Shown here one piece after another: positions 40,979 to 48,572 of a stretch of DNA of 64,000 nt (the first letter of the stretch is position 1; each line of letters starts with the position of its first letter). The translations under genes were made by a program, and so were the position numbers. The DNA comes from GBS-DC sp037442365 (lineage in GTDB: Bacteria > Armatimonadota > Fimbriimonadia > Fimbriimonadales > GBS-DC). The stretch covers positions 41,963 through 105,962 of the forward strand of contig JBBIQK010000003.1 in assembly GCA_037442365.1 (NCBI GenBank), read 5' to 3'. The notes beneath the pieces are model-generated. The model did no database searches. It was not told where the DNA came from and saw only the letters and a program-made list of their open reading frames with translations.

Positions 40979-42325
40979 CTATTTCGCGCCTTTCACGGTC
41001 TCGTCCAGCCACTTGCGAATCGTCTCCAGCGCGTCGGGATTGAAGGTCTCTTCAATCTGGGCGTATTCGGGAATCAGTCCCGTTTTCGCCTTCTGGAAGA
41101 GGTGATTGAGCCCGGACATCCGACGCGCCGTGAACCGCTTGTTGCCCCCCTCGCGCAGGGCGCGCTCAATCGCAGGCAGGTTCTGTTCAGGGTCTACCTG
41201 CAAATCCAGCTCGCCGTTGAGCGCAAGCACGGGACAGCGCACCTTGCGCAGATAGGGCGCAGGGTCAAGCGTCACGAAGGTGCGGAACCATGGCGAGGCG
41301 TAGTTCGCCGCCTGTGCGCGGAGCGCGCTCTTCTGGCTTTCGGGCAGGTTCGCGCCTGTCCCCAGCGACTGCACCAGCGCCTCGTAGATGGCTTCCTGCG
41401 CTTTCGTGTCGTCGCGCTCGCGTTTGAGAACCTCGAACACACGCTGCTGGAGCGCGCGGTTGCGCTCGATGAGCGAATCTGCAACCCCCGATTTGCGAGC
41501 AATCAGTTCCGCTTGACGATACAGAATCTGCTCGCCGGGCACGCCTGTGCCCGCCAGCATAATCAGGAAGGCAATCTCGCGCGGGGCTTTCGAAGCGGCG
41601 ATGGCGCCCACCAGCGCGCCCTCGCTGTGTCCCAACACGCCGATGCGTTTACGGTCAACCTCCCGCCGCGTTTGCAGGTAGCGCACGCCCGCCAGCAAGT
41701 CTTCCGCGAAGTCGAGCGTGGTCGCCGTGCGCAACTCGCCGCCCGATCCGCCCACGCCGCGGTCATCCATCCGCAGGGTCGCATAGCCCGCGCGGGTCAG
41801 GTAGTCCGCCAGCACCAGAAACGGCTTGTGCCCGAAAATCTCCTCGTCGCGGTTCTGTGCGCCCGACCCCGTGAAAAACACAACCGCGGGGAACGGCGGC
41901 TTGCCTTCGGGCAGGGTGAGCGTGCCTGCCAGTTCGAACCGCCCCTTGCGCTGCGGGACACGCACCTCTTCCGTGCGGTAGGGGAACGGCGGTTTCGGCT
42001 CCTGCGGGCGTCTGGGGGCAGGCGGCTCGCCGCGCGTCAGCACAAGCCGCAGCTCCTGTCCGCCCTGTTTCCAGACGCCCGTGAGTTGCCTGCCATCCGC
42101 CGACAACTCACCCACAAACTCGCCCTGCACCGCGTCCGAGCGCAGGCGGAGCGTGTTGCCCTCGACGGTAATCTCGCTGATGGGGATGCCCGTTGCGCCC
42201 TGATCGGGGCTGTCGATAACGCCCTGCCACTTGCCCGCGGCGTCGCGTTGCAGGCGGAACACGATTCGCAGCCGTTGCCCTCCCGCTTCCAGCACGCCCG
42301 ACCAGACGCCCTCGAAGCCCTGCAT
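40979..42325 (-). CDS. Alpha/beta hydrolase (serine esterase/peptidase-like)
   Basis: The first 105 residues are a beta domain (GVWSGVLEAGGQRLRIVFRL) of a type often placed before such hydrolases. The catalytic domain (about 120-445) has FPAVVFFTGSGAQNRDE (oxyanion loop), MDDRGVGGS, and the nucleophile elbow GHSEGALVG (Ser). A late LALNGELDLQV holds the catalytic Asp region and SGLNHLFQ the His. No signal peptide is seen. I chose ATG 42325 (GAGGAG at 8 nt); a GTG at 42334 overlapping the guaB stop is an alternative. The longer frame from 42829 is only a shadow through guaB. Substrate unknown. 448 residues. Confidence 0.85.
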   Translation of the reverse strand: MQGFEGVWSGVLEAGGQRLRIVFRLQRDAAGKWQGVIDSPDQGATGIPISEITVEGNTLRLRSDAVQGEFVGELSADGRQLTGVWKQGGQELRLVLTRGEPPAPRRPQEPKPPFPYRTEEVRVPQRKGRFELAGTLTLPEGKPPFPAVVFFTGSGAQNRDEEIFGHKPFLVLADYLTRAGYATLRMDDRGVGGSGGELRTATTLDFAEDLLAGVRYLQTRREVDRKRIGVLGHSEGALVGAIAASKAPREIAFLIMLAGTGVPGEQILYRQAELIARKSGVADSLIERNRALQQRVFEVLKRERDDTKAQEAIYEALVQSLGTGANLPESQKSALRAQAANYASPWFRTFVTLDPAPYLRKVRCPVLALNGELDLQVDPEQNLPAIERALREGGNKRFTARRMSGLNHLFQKAKTGLIPEYAQIEETFNPDALETIRKWLDETVKGAK

Positions 42326-42330
42326 GCGTC

Positions 42331-43791
42331 TCACTCCTCGCCTCCCGTCCAGTAGTTCGGCGGCTCGCGCGTGATAGAGACACTGTGCGGATGGCTCTCG
42401 CGCAGCCCGGAGTTCGTGATGCGCACGAAGCGCGCCTTCTCGCGCAGTTCCTGCAGGGTGCGCGCGCCCACATAGCCCATCCCGGAGCGCAGCCCGCCCA
42501 CCAGTTGATGGATTGTTTCGGCAAGCGGTCCGCGGTAGGGCACGCGCCCCTCGACGCCTTCGGGCACGATTTTGCGCGGGTCTACCTGATAGTAGCGGTC
42601 GCTGGAGCCCTGACGCATCGCGGCGACCGACCCCATCCCGCGATAGACTTTGTAGGCGCGATTGCGGTAGATTTCTATCTCGCCGGGCGACTCCTCGCAG
42701 CCTGCCAGCAGGTTGCCCAGCATCACAGTGCTGGCGCCCGCCGCCAGCGCCTTCACGATGTCGCCCGAATAGCGGATGCCGCCGTCGGCGATGATAGGCA
42801 GGTTCCATTTCTGCGCTTCGGCGGCGCACTCCATGACCGCGTAGAGTTGCGGCACGCCGACGCCCGCCACCACACGCGTGGTGCAGATGGAGCCTGCGCC
42901 CAGCCCGACCCGAATGGCGTCCGCGCCCGCCTCCGCCAGCGCCCGCACGCCCTCCCGCGTGGCGACATTGCCCGCAATCACCAGCAGCTCAGGCAAGGCG
43001 CGCTTGACAAGGCGCACCGCGTGCAACACACCCTGCGAGTGCCCGTGCGCCGAGTCGATGACGATGAAATCCACCCCCGCGTCCGCCAGCGCCCGCGCTC
43101 GCTCCACAGGCTCCCGCATCGGTCCCACTGCTGCGCCGACCACCAGTCGCCCCTTGTCGTCCTTCGTCGCGTTCGGATGCTGCCGAATCTTCAGCAGGTC
43201 TTTGATGGTAATCAGCCCGCGCAGTTTGCCCTGCTCGTCCACGATGGGCAGCTTCTCGATTTTGTGCTTCTGCAGGATTTTCTCGGCTGCCTCCAGGCTC
43301 GTGCCCACAGGCGCGGTAATCAGGTTCTCGTGGGTCATCACCTCGTGGATGGGGCGGTCGAAGTTGGTCTCGAATCGGATGTCGCGGTTGGTCAGGATGC
43401 CCACCAGATAGCCCGCATCATCGGTGATGGGCACGCCCGAGATGTGATAACGCTCCATCAGCTCCAGCGCATCGCGCACGCTGTGGGTCGGCGACAGGTA
43501 AATCGGGTCCCAGATGACTCCATGCTCGCTGCGTTTGACGCGATCGACCTCCAGCGCCTGTTTCTCGATGGGCATGTTGCGGTGAATCACGCCGACGCCC
43601 CCCTCTCGCGCCAGCGCAATCGCCATCCGCGACTCGGTCACGGTGTCCATCGGGGAACTGACGATCGGGATTCGTAAGCGAATGTTCCCCACCAGCGTCG
43701 TGCTTACATCCACCTCGTGGGGAAGCGTTTCTGAGTGGTTGGGCAGCAGCAACACATCGTCAAAGCTCAACGCCTCGGTTAGCGCGTGCAT
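42331..43791 (-). CDS. guaB: Inosine-5'-monophosphate dehydrogenase
   Basis: GuaB oxidises IMP to XMP with NAD, the committed step to GMP. The TIM barrel is interrupted at about 95-205 by two CBS domains (YLSPTHSVRDALELMERYHI, ENLITAPVGTSLEAAEKILQ). The catalytic Cys lies in GLGAGSICTTR, with VIDSAHGHSQGV and LPIIADGGIRYSGDIVKALA as IMP-binding segments; the flap region is MGSVAAMRQGSSDRYYQVDP. 486 residues, typical. AGGAGG precedes the ATG and TACAAT lies at 43815-43820, so it has its own promoter after the lectin-like gene. Confidence 0.97.
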   Translation of the reverse strand: MHALTEALSFDDVLLLPNHSETLPHEVDVSTTLVGNIRLRIPIVSSPMDTVTESRMAIALAREGGVGVIHRNMPIEKQALEVDRVKRSEHGVIWDPIYLSPTHSVRDALELMERYHISGVPITDDAGYLVGILTNRDIRFETNFDRPIHEVMTHENLITAPVGTSLEAAEKILQKHKIEKLPIVDEQGKLRGLITIKDLLKIRQHPNATKDDKGRLVVGAAVGPMREPVERARALADAGVDFIVIDSAHGHSQGVLHAVRLVKRALPELLVIAGNVATREGVRALAEAGADAIRVGLGAGSICTTRVVAGVGVPQLYAVMECAAEAQKWNLPIIADGGIRYSGDIVKALAAGASTVMLGNLLAGCEESPGEIEIYRNRAYKVYRGMGSVAAMRQGSSDRYYQVDPRKIVPEGVEGRVPYRGPLAETIHQLVGGLRSGMGYVGARTLQELREKARFVRITNSGLRESHPHSVSITREPPNYWTGGEE

Positions 43792-43814
43792 GCAAAACGC
43801 CTCCTGTGCGTTGA

Positions 43815-43822
43815 ATTGTACC
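43815..43822 (-). promoter_or_regulatory. -10 element (GGTACAAT) of guaB
   Basis: GGTACAAT on the minus strand lies 23 bp before ATG 43791; the short leader carries AGGAGG. Confidence 0.5.
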
Positions 43823-43825
43823 TGA

Positions 43826-44737
43826 TTAGCGCGCGCCGAAGTTGAAGAGTACCTGCAACAGGTCGGCGTCGTCTGCCACGCCGTCACGAGTGATGTCGGC
43901 AGGGTGATTGCAACCCTGCGCGCCGAAGTTGAAGAGTACCTGTAGCAGGTCGGCGTCGTCCACGATCCCGTCGCAGGTGGCATCGGCGGGGTGATAGTCG
44001 CTGAGAATCGTGAGGTAGTCGAAGCTGGCGACAGGCGCGGGGCTGCCCCCGCCGCCGCCCAGATCGACATACAGCCCGACCTGCCCGCCCAGCTGCGCCA
44101 CGGTCTGCAGGGCGGGGAAATCGCTCAGCGGGCGCGGCGAACCTGCGCACTCGCGCCAGTGCGCGCCGTCCTCGCGATCGTAATAGAAGCGTACCAGCCC
44201 CGTGTCGGGTTCGTAGCGAATCATCAGGCGCGCTGTATCGCCTGCGCTGGGGCTCCACACCGCGCCGCTCAGCCCCGCCCACTGGTAGACGCCGTTCCAC
44301 TCGTGCCCGCCGCTGACCGAAAGCTGGTAGCTCTGGTCGGGCAGGTAGACCATGTGCAGGTTGAAATAATGGTCGGCGTCGCGGAACACAACAAGCCCTG
44401 CCTGCAGGTAGCCGTCCGACGCGCCGTTGCGCATCAGGCGCACGCGCGTTTCAATCACCCATGCCCCGCGCAGCGCAGGCACAGACACGCTCGGCAGATT
44501 GCGCAGGCTGTTAACACTCTGATACAGCGCGCCCGCCTGCGCAGTGATTTGCAGATGCTCGGCAGTGAAACTCACTCGCGTCGAGTCGAGCGTGTTGACG
44601 GGCGCGTTCCCTGCAACGACCCAGCTCCAGCGGTTCTGGGGGTCCAATCCGCCCAGAAAGTCGTCCATCAGGGGCTGGGCGCACACGCGCCCGCCAATCG
44701 TCAGCATCACCAGCGCCAGACTCCAGAGGGTTCGCAT
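43826..44737 (-). CDS. Secreted lectin-fold protein with dockerin-like tail
   Basis: A signal peptide (MRTLWSLALVMLTIGGRVCA) is followed by DDFLGGLDPQNRWSWVVAGN, a concanavalin-A-like (DUF1349-type) opening in which DxFxG..D..W recurs. GLVVFRDADHYFNLHMVYLP and GQVGLYVDLGG are jelly-roll strands. The last 60 residues carry two DADLLQVLFNFGA repeats. It resembles the protein at 46304-47233 in plan but not closely in sequence. It starts 3 bp after the GH16-like gene and belongs to the same LacI-led run. Likely binds or acts on polysaccharide; ligand unknown. 303 residues. Confidence 0.8.
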   Translation of the reverse strand: MRTLWSLALVMLTIGGRVCAQPLMDDFLGGLDPQNRWSWVVAGNAPVNTLDSTRVSFTAEHLQITAQAGALYQSVNSLRNLPSVSVPALRGAWVIETRVRLMRNGASDGYLQAGLVVFRDADHYFNLHMVYLPDQSYQLSVSGGHEWNGVYQWAGLSGAVWSPSAGDTARLMIRYEPDTGLVRFYYDREDGAHWRECAGSPRPLSDFPALQTVAQLGGQVGLYVDLGGGGGSPAPVASFDYLTILSDYHPADATCDGIVDDADLLQVLFNFGAQGCNHPADITRDGVADDADLLQVLFNFGAR

Positions 44738-44740
44738 GGC

Positions 44741-45421
44741 TCACAAAGGCTGGTACTCGAAGCGGCTGATAATCACCTCTACCTCGCGTCCGTTGGTAGG
44801 CGGCTCGCCGCCCAGCAGCCACAGGTTGATGCGCGGGTTTTCGTCGCCGGGCGGCGGCACGAAGTTGCCCGTATAAGTCCACTCGGCGACGATGGCGCTC
44901 GCGCTGGACGGCTGCGGGCGATGCCCCCGCACACTGCGGAAATAGAGACGCCCCGGCTCCCAGCGGAACCAGTGTACCGACTGGCGGATGTTCGCGGGCC
45001 ACTGGAAGGTGTGCTGGGGATGTCCCGCATCGTGCGGGCGGATGGTGTAGTAGCCGTTCGGTCCCGCAGGTCCTTGAAACCGCGCGAACTCGATGTCGAT
45101 TTCGCGGTAGCCGAAATCGCGCGTGTCGCTCCAGGTGAACAGCCCCAGCACAATCTTCGGGTCGAGGTTATGCACCTCGCTGTCGAGGTAGAAGCGATAG
45201 GTTCCGTAGCCCAGCGAGCGTGTGCAGATGACCTCGGCGCAGTCCCAGCGGCTGCCCGTGCGCGTGATTTTCATATGCAATCGCCCGCGCGCGTCCAGCC
45301 ACACATTGCACTCCGCGTCCGAGAAGTAGTTCGGTCCCGGTCCGACGGGCGTCGTGTGCCGCTTGACGCGCCAGGTGTAGCCGGAGAAGTTGATGGTCCG
45401 AGAGTATTGCATCGCGCTCAT
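44741..45421 (-). CDS. GH16-like glycosidase/lyase-fold protein without signal peptide
   Basis: The catalytic motif ExDxE is present as REIDIEF (E107, D109, E111), in the expected middle strand of a GH16 beta-jelly-roll, after GYGTYRFYLDSEVHNLDPKI VLGLFTWSD. GH16 enzymes cut beta-1,3/1,4-glucans and galactans. The C-terminal REVEVIISRFEYQPL closes the fold. The start is the ATGA overlap with the prepilin gene, so translation looks coupled; the protein then has no signal peptide, unusual for the family. The longer frame to 45625 reads through the prepilin gene and is rejected. 226 residues. Confidence 0.75.
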   Translation of the reverse strand: MSAMQYSRTINFSGYTWRVKRHTTPVGPGPNYFSDAECNVWLDARGRLHMKITRTGSRWDCAEVICTRSLGYGTYRFYLDSEVHNLDPKIVLGLFTWSDTRDFGYREIDIEFARFQGPAGPNGYYTIRPHDAGHPQHTFQWPANIRQSVHWFRWEPGRLYFRSVRGHRPQPSSASAIVAEWTYTGNFVPPPGDENPRINLWLLGGEPPTNGREVEVIISRFEYQPL

Positions 45422-46245
45422 CGGATATTCGGGTTGTTCTCGTCGGGGTTGTCGCCGCCGAGTTGCCAGTGCCACGGGATTTTGACGGCGCCGCGCCGCA
45501 TGGCTTTCACATGTCCATCTGCCCAGACCAGCACGGCGACCTTGCCGCCGTGTCGGTAGCGCACCTGGAAGGCGGCGTTCAGATTCGCGCCCAGCCCGTT
45601 GAAGTCGCGGTCGATGCGATCCCACTCGGCGTCGGTGCGCGCGGGTTGCCCGCCCCAGCCGTTAATCAGTCCGGGCGTCCACCAGTAGAGCGCGCCGCAG
45701 TTGCCCGACCACTCCTGATTCTGCGTGCCGTCGCCGTACACGATGGTCTCCGCCGGGTGCGTCAACAACGCCAGCGGCGCAGGCGTGCAGGGGTTCAGGT
45801 TGTTGGAACACTGCCAGCGGACATTGTTCGCGCTCAGCACGGTACCGTTGCCGCCGACGCGCTCGCTCATGCTGTACGCCAGCGCGTTGCGATAGGTCGC
45901 CGACGGGCAACTGCGCACCTGCGGCGCGGGACGCTGCCCGTTCGCGCCATCCGCGTAGGTTTCGAACCTGCCCTCGCCCATGTACGGCGAAATCAGGAAG
46001 TGCCAGATAATCTCGCGCCCCAGCGTGCTGAAGGCGTTCAGGTAGCCAATCGGGAAGGTCTCGTCGTAATCCTGCAGGTACATATTCGTCGCCAGCCCGA
46101 CCTGTCGCGCGTTGGAGGCGCACTGGGTCTGGCGCGCCTTCTCACGCGCCTGCGCAAATACCGGGAACAGAATCGCCGCCAGAATCGCGATAATCGCAAT
46201 CACCACCAGCAGTTCAATCAGTGTAAAACCGTTGCGCTTCATCAT
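45418..46245 (-). CDS. Prepilin, DUF1559 family
   Basis: The leader MMKRNG and the FTLIELLVVIAII helix match the prepilin at 1865; cleavage is expected before Phe. ARQTQCASNARQVGLATNMY is the DUF1559 hallmark, and the C-terminus holds the H-rich RYRHGGKVAVLVWADGHVKA. Two adjacent ATGs (46245, 46242) lie 5 and 8 nt after GGAGGG; I use the first. It is flanked by a lectin-fold gene and overlaps the GH16-like gene by 4 nt. Its linkage to carbohydrate-related genes suggests a pseudopilin that displays or moves such proteins, an inference only. 275 residues. Confidence 0.9.
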   Translation of the reverse strand: MMKRNGFTLIELLVVIAIIAILAAILFPVFAQAREKARQTQCASNARQVGLATNMYLQDYDETFPIGYLNAFSTLGREIIWHFLISPYMGEGRFETYADGANGQRPAPQVRSCPSATYRNALAYSMSERVGGNGTVLSANNVRWQCSNNLNPCTPAPLALLTHPAETIVYGDGTQNQEWSGNCGALYWWTPGLINGWGGQPARTDAEWDRIDRDFNGLGANLNAAFQVRYRHGGKVAVLVWADGHVKAMRRGAVKIPWHWQLGGDNPDENNPNIR

Positions 46246-46268
46246 AGAACCCTCCATCGGTTATGAGA

Positions 46269-46297
46269 ACGGGGCGCGTTGCGTTGCCGCGCCCCGT
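46269..46297 (-). terminator. Hairpin between the lectin-fold gene and the prepilin gene
   Basis: ACGGGGCGCG (46269-46278) and CGCGCCCCGT (46288-46297) form a perfect 10-bp stem, 7 bp after the stop of the gene at 46304. No T-run follows on the minus strand, so it may attenuate rather than stop transcription into the prepilin gene. Confidence 0.5.
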
Positions 46298-46303
46298 GTA
46301 TGA

Positions 46304-47233
46304 TTAGCTGCCCGCGCCGAAGTTGAACAGCACCGCCAGCAGGTCGGCGTCGTCCACCGTGCCGTCGCCGTTCACATCCTCATCGAGGCAGTCGCCGCTG
46401 CTGCCAAATGCAAACAATACTGCCAGCAGGTCGGCGTCGTCCACAATCGCGTTGGCGTCGACATCGCCCACAGGCAGCACGGGCAGGTTCGTTTCGAAGT
46501 AATCGAACTCGAACGGTTGCGCCAGCCCGCATCCGCAGGCGTTGTCTGTGTAGACGCCAATCCGCGCGCCCTGCGACAGCATGTTCATGATGTGCTGATA
46601 GAAGCCGCTATCGGGGTAGTAGCGCCCGCCGTTGAAGCCATCGTACTCGATCCAGCCGCTGGTGCTGGAGTTGCGGAACTGCACGACGATATGCGGGTCT
46701 TCACCGCCCACGCGGGCGATGCGCACACCCACCCAGCCGCCGTCGGGCGTCCAGGGATTGGTCACCCGCTCGCCCCAAGCAAATGTGTCGTCCGTCTCAG
46801 AGTTCGTAGACCCATTGATGGTGTCGGTCTGGTCCGTGGCGTTGCGCGTAATCAGCACCTGGAAGTAGTTTTGTGCGCCTGTGGTAATCAGAATGCCCAC
46901 CTGCGTGTAGTTGTTGACTGGTACGGTACTCCAGTCGGTGCGGAAGACGGTCTCGATGTACCACTCGTTGGGGATGTCGCCGCTGACGCGCAGGGTGGGC
47001 ACATTTTTGTGCGAGTTGAACGCCTGAAACATCCCGCCGTCGCGCGTGGTGATGGTCATCGAGCTGCCGCCGAACGAAACGGCGTTATCGAACAGGGTAC
47101 AGAACGGGTCGTTGTTGGGGAGTTTCCAGCTCCACTGCAGGCTAAAGCCGCCGTTGAACTCATCGCGCGTTTGCACATACGCCGTGCTGAGCAGCGTAAT
47201 CGCCGCCAGTAGGGATACGAGTGTTCGCTTCAT
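46304..47233 (-). CDS. Secreted lectin-fold protein with dockerin-like tail
   Basis: A signal peptide (MKRTLVSLLAAITLLSTAYV) precedes a DUF1349-like concanavalin-A fold: RDEFNGGFSLQWSWKLPNND, GGMFQAFNSHKNVPTLRVSG and VGILITTGAQNYFQVLITRN are its strands. A Cys-Gly-Cys loop (DNACGCGLAQ) precedes the tail. The final 60 residues hold the double calcium repeat (GDVDANAIVDDADLLAVLFA, EDVNGDGTVDDADLLAVLFN). It overlaps the LacI-type gene by 4 nt and is the first structural gene of that operon. Polysaccharide binding is likely; specific sugar unknown. 309 residues. Confidence 0.82.
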   Translation of the reverse strand: MKRTLVSLLAAITLLSTAYVQTRDEFNGGFSLQWSWKLPNNDPFCTLFDNAVSFGGSSMTITTRDGGMFQAFNSHKNVPTLRVSGDIPNEWYIETVFRTDWSTVPVNNYTQVGILITTGAQNYFQVLITRNATDQTDTINGSTNSETDDTFAWGERVTNPWTPDGGWVGVRIARVGGEDPHIVVQFRNSSTSGWIEYDGFNGGRYYPDSGFYQHIMNMLSQGARIGVYTDNACGCGLAQPFEFDYFETNLPVLPVGDVDANAIVDDADLLAVLFAFGSSGDCLDEDVNGDGTVDDADLLAVLFNFGAGS

Positions 47234-48315
47234 TGTTTTGAACCTCCTTCGGTTGAGAATGCAGGCTGGAGAGTCGCTGGGGATGCGAGGGCATACGCAG
47301 GCGCCACGCTGTGGCGCACCACCAGCGCGCCGTTGATGAGGATGCGTTGCGGGTGCGTGTCGCCCGTTTCTATCTGGTGCAGGAGTTGCTGCGCCGCGAG
47401 GTAGCCCACCTGATAGCGGTCATGGCGGACGGTCGTGAGGGGGATGCCCATGCGCTCCGCCCACGACGAGTCGTCGAAGCCCGTGACGGAGAGGCGCTCG
47501 GGCACGGCGATTTCCAGCGTGCGACACTGTTGCAGGAAGCCTATCGCCATGTCGTCGTTTGCAGCCATCACGACCGTCGGCAGTTCGGACTGGCGCAGGA
47601 GTTGTTCCGCCGCACGCGCGCCCGATTCGGGACCGTAGTCGCCCTGCAACACCCACTCCTCGCGGATGGGGACGCCATAGCGATCGAGGACTCGTCGAAA
47701 CGCCTGCTCGCGCTGATGCGCGCTCCAGTGCAGCGGGTGCCCCTTGATGTACCCAATCGCGCGATGTCCCTGCTGGATGACCCACTCGACCAGCATCGTC
47801 ATCGCGCTGGTATTGTCGATGTCGATGTGCGACAGGCGGTACTCATCGGGCAGTGTGCTGCCGACCGCAACCGCAGGCAGGCTCGAATAGTGGCGCCATT
47901 CCAGCAGCGGCGACCCCATCACAGGCGCAATCAGCACCACGCCATCGATGGAGCCGTTGTCAATCCGTCGCCAGACCGCGGCGGGGTCGCTCGTGCGCGG
48001 GGTAATCAGACGGATGTCGTAGTCGCGCGGCTCCAGAAACGCCAGGATGCCGTCCAGCACATCGTGGGCGTAGAGGTTATGGGTCAGGCGGGCATGCTGC
48101 GGGTCCAGCACGACGCCAATCGTCGCGGTGCGACGACGCGCCAGACTGCGCGCGATAGAGTTCGGGCGGTAGCCCAGCTCCTGCGCCGCGCGCATCACCT
48201 GATGCACCATATCCTCGCGGTACAGATGGCTGCGTCCCTGCAGAATGTTCGAGACGGTGGTAATCGAACATCCGGCGCGCTCTGCCACATCGCGTAGCGT
48301 CGGTTTGCCTCGCAT
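47230..48315 (-). CDS. LacI-family transcriptional regulator
   Basis: The N-terminal HTH is textbook LacI: KPTLRDVAERAGCSITTVSN with the hinge helix RPNSIARSLARRRT. The periplasmic-binding-like effector domain follows (about 60-330; IGVVLDPQHA, IDGVVLIAPVMGSP, AIGYIKGHPLHWSAHQREQA, ANDDMAIGF, VTGFDDSSWAERMGIPLTTV), which in this family binds a sugar or purine. I chose ATG 48315 over 48330 because it gives the usual length before KPT and has GGAG about 8 nt upstream. Two LacI-type operator palindromes lie in its own promoter, so it probably represses itself and the following lectin, prepilin and GH16 genes. Confidence 0.93.
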   Translation of the reverse strand: MRGKPTLRDVAERAGCSITTVSNILQGRSHLYREDMVHQVMRAAQELGYRPNSIARSLARRRTATIGVVLDPQHARLTHNLYAHDVLDGILAFLEPRDYDIRLITPRTSDPAAVWRRIDNGSIDGVVLIAPVMGSPLLEWRHYSSLPAVAVGSTLPDEYRLSHIDIDNTSAMTMLVEWVIQQGHRAIGYIKGHPLHWSAHQREQAFRRVLDRYGVPIREEWVLQGDYGPESGARAAEQLLRQSELPTVVMAANDDMAIGFLQQCRTLEIAVPERLSVTGFDDSSWAERMGIPLTTVRHDRYQVGYLAAQQLLHQIETGDTHPQRILINGALVVRHSVAPAYALASPATLQPAFSTEGGSKQ

Positions 48316-48339
48316 CGTTTCAGACTCCATCGCCTGCTA

Positions 48340-48353
48340 TGGAAACGCTTCTA
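48340..48353. promoter_or_regulatory. LacI-type operator 1
   Basis: TGGAAACGCTTCTA is one mismatch from the palindromic consensus of LacI-family operators (TGGAAxCGxTTCCA), 25 bp before the regulator's ATG. Confidence 0.75.
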
Positions 48354-48395
48354 AAATGCGTCCCTGCACAAGTTCGAAACTACCCTCTCTGGCTA

Positions 48396-48409
48396 TGGAA
48401 GCGTTTCCA
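48396..48409. promoter_or_regulatory. LacI-type operator 2, at the transcription start
   Basis: TGGAAGCGTTTCCA is palindromic in its outer bases and begins 10 bp downstream of the -10 element on the minus strand. The two operators are 56 bp apart, near an integral number of helical turns, permitting looping. Confidence 0.8.
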
Positions 48410-48418
48410 AGCATCCCT

Positions 48419-48448
48419 ATTATAGCACACTTTCGGCGCAGATGTCAA
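48419..48448 (-). promoter_or_regulatory. Strong sigma70-type promoter of the LacI operon
   Basis: On the minus strand, TTGACA (48443-48448) and TATAAT (48419-48424) are separated by 18 bp, the best consensus promoter in the window. Operator 2 covers the expected start point. Confidence 0.88.
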
Positions 48449-48502
48449 GGGGGCAAACCGAAAATGCCCGGAAAATCACCCTTCGGATGCCAGCGGGGGT
48501 AA

Positions 48503-48530
48503 AAACAGCAGAAGCTGTTTCAGATTTTTT
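48503..48530. terminator. Small bidirectional hairpin between the LacI promoter and the phospholipase-like gene
   Basis: AAACAGC (48503-48509) and GCTGTTT (48514-48520) form a 7-bp stem with an AGAA loop; TTTTTT follows on the plus side at 48525-48530 and a TTTTT on the minus side. It may insulate the two divergent units. Confidence 0.45.
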
Positions 48531-48541
48531 ATCGTTGATCG

Positions 48542-48549
48542 GGTATAAT
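48542..48549 (+). promoter_or_regulatory. -10 element (GGTATAAT) of the phospholipase-like gene
   Basis: GGTATAAT lies 23 bp before ATG 48573; the leader contains GGGAGGG. No good -35 is visible. Confidence 0.55.
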
Positions 48550-48572
48550 TATGTGTGGTTGGGAGGGCTCTT

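Noticed and set aside
40979..42829. Extended 616-codon version of the alpha/beta hydrolase reaching into guaB
   Set aside because: The extra N-terminus is read out of frame through guaB and is Arg-rich; the ribosome site supports 42325.
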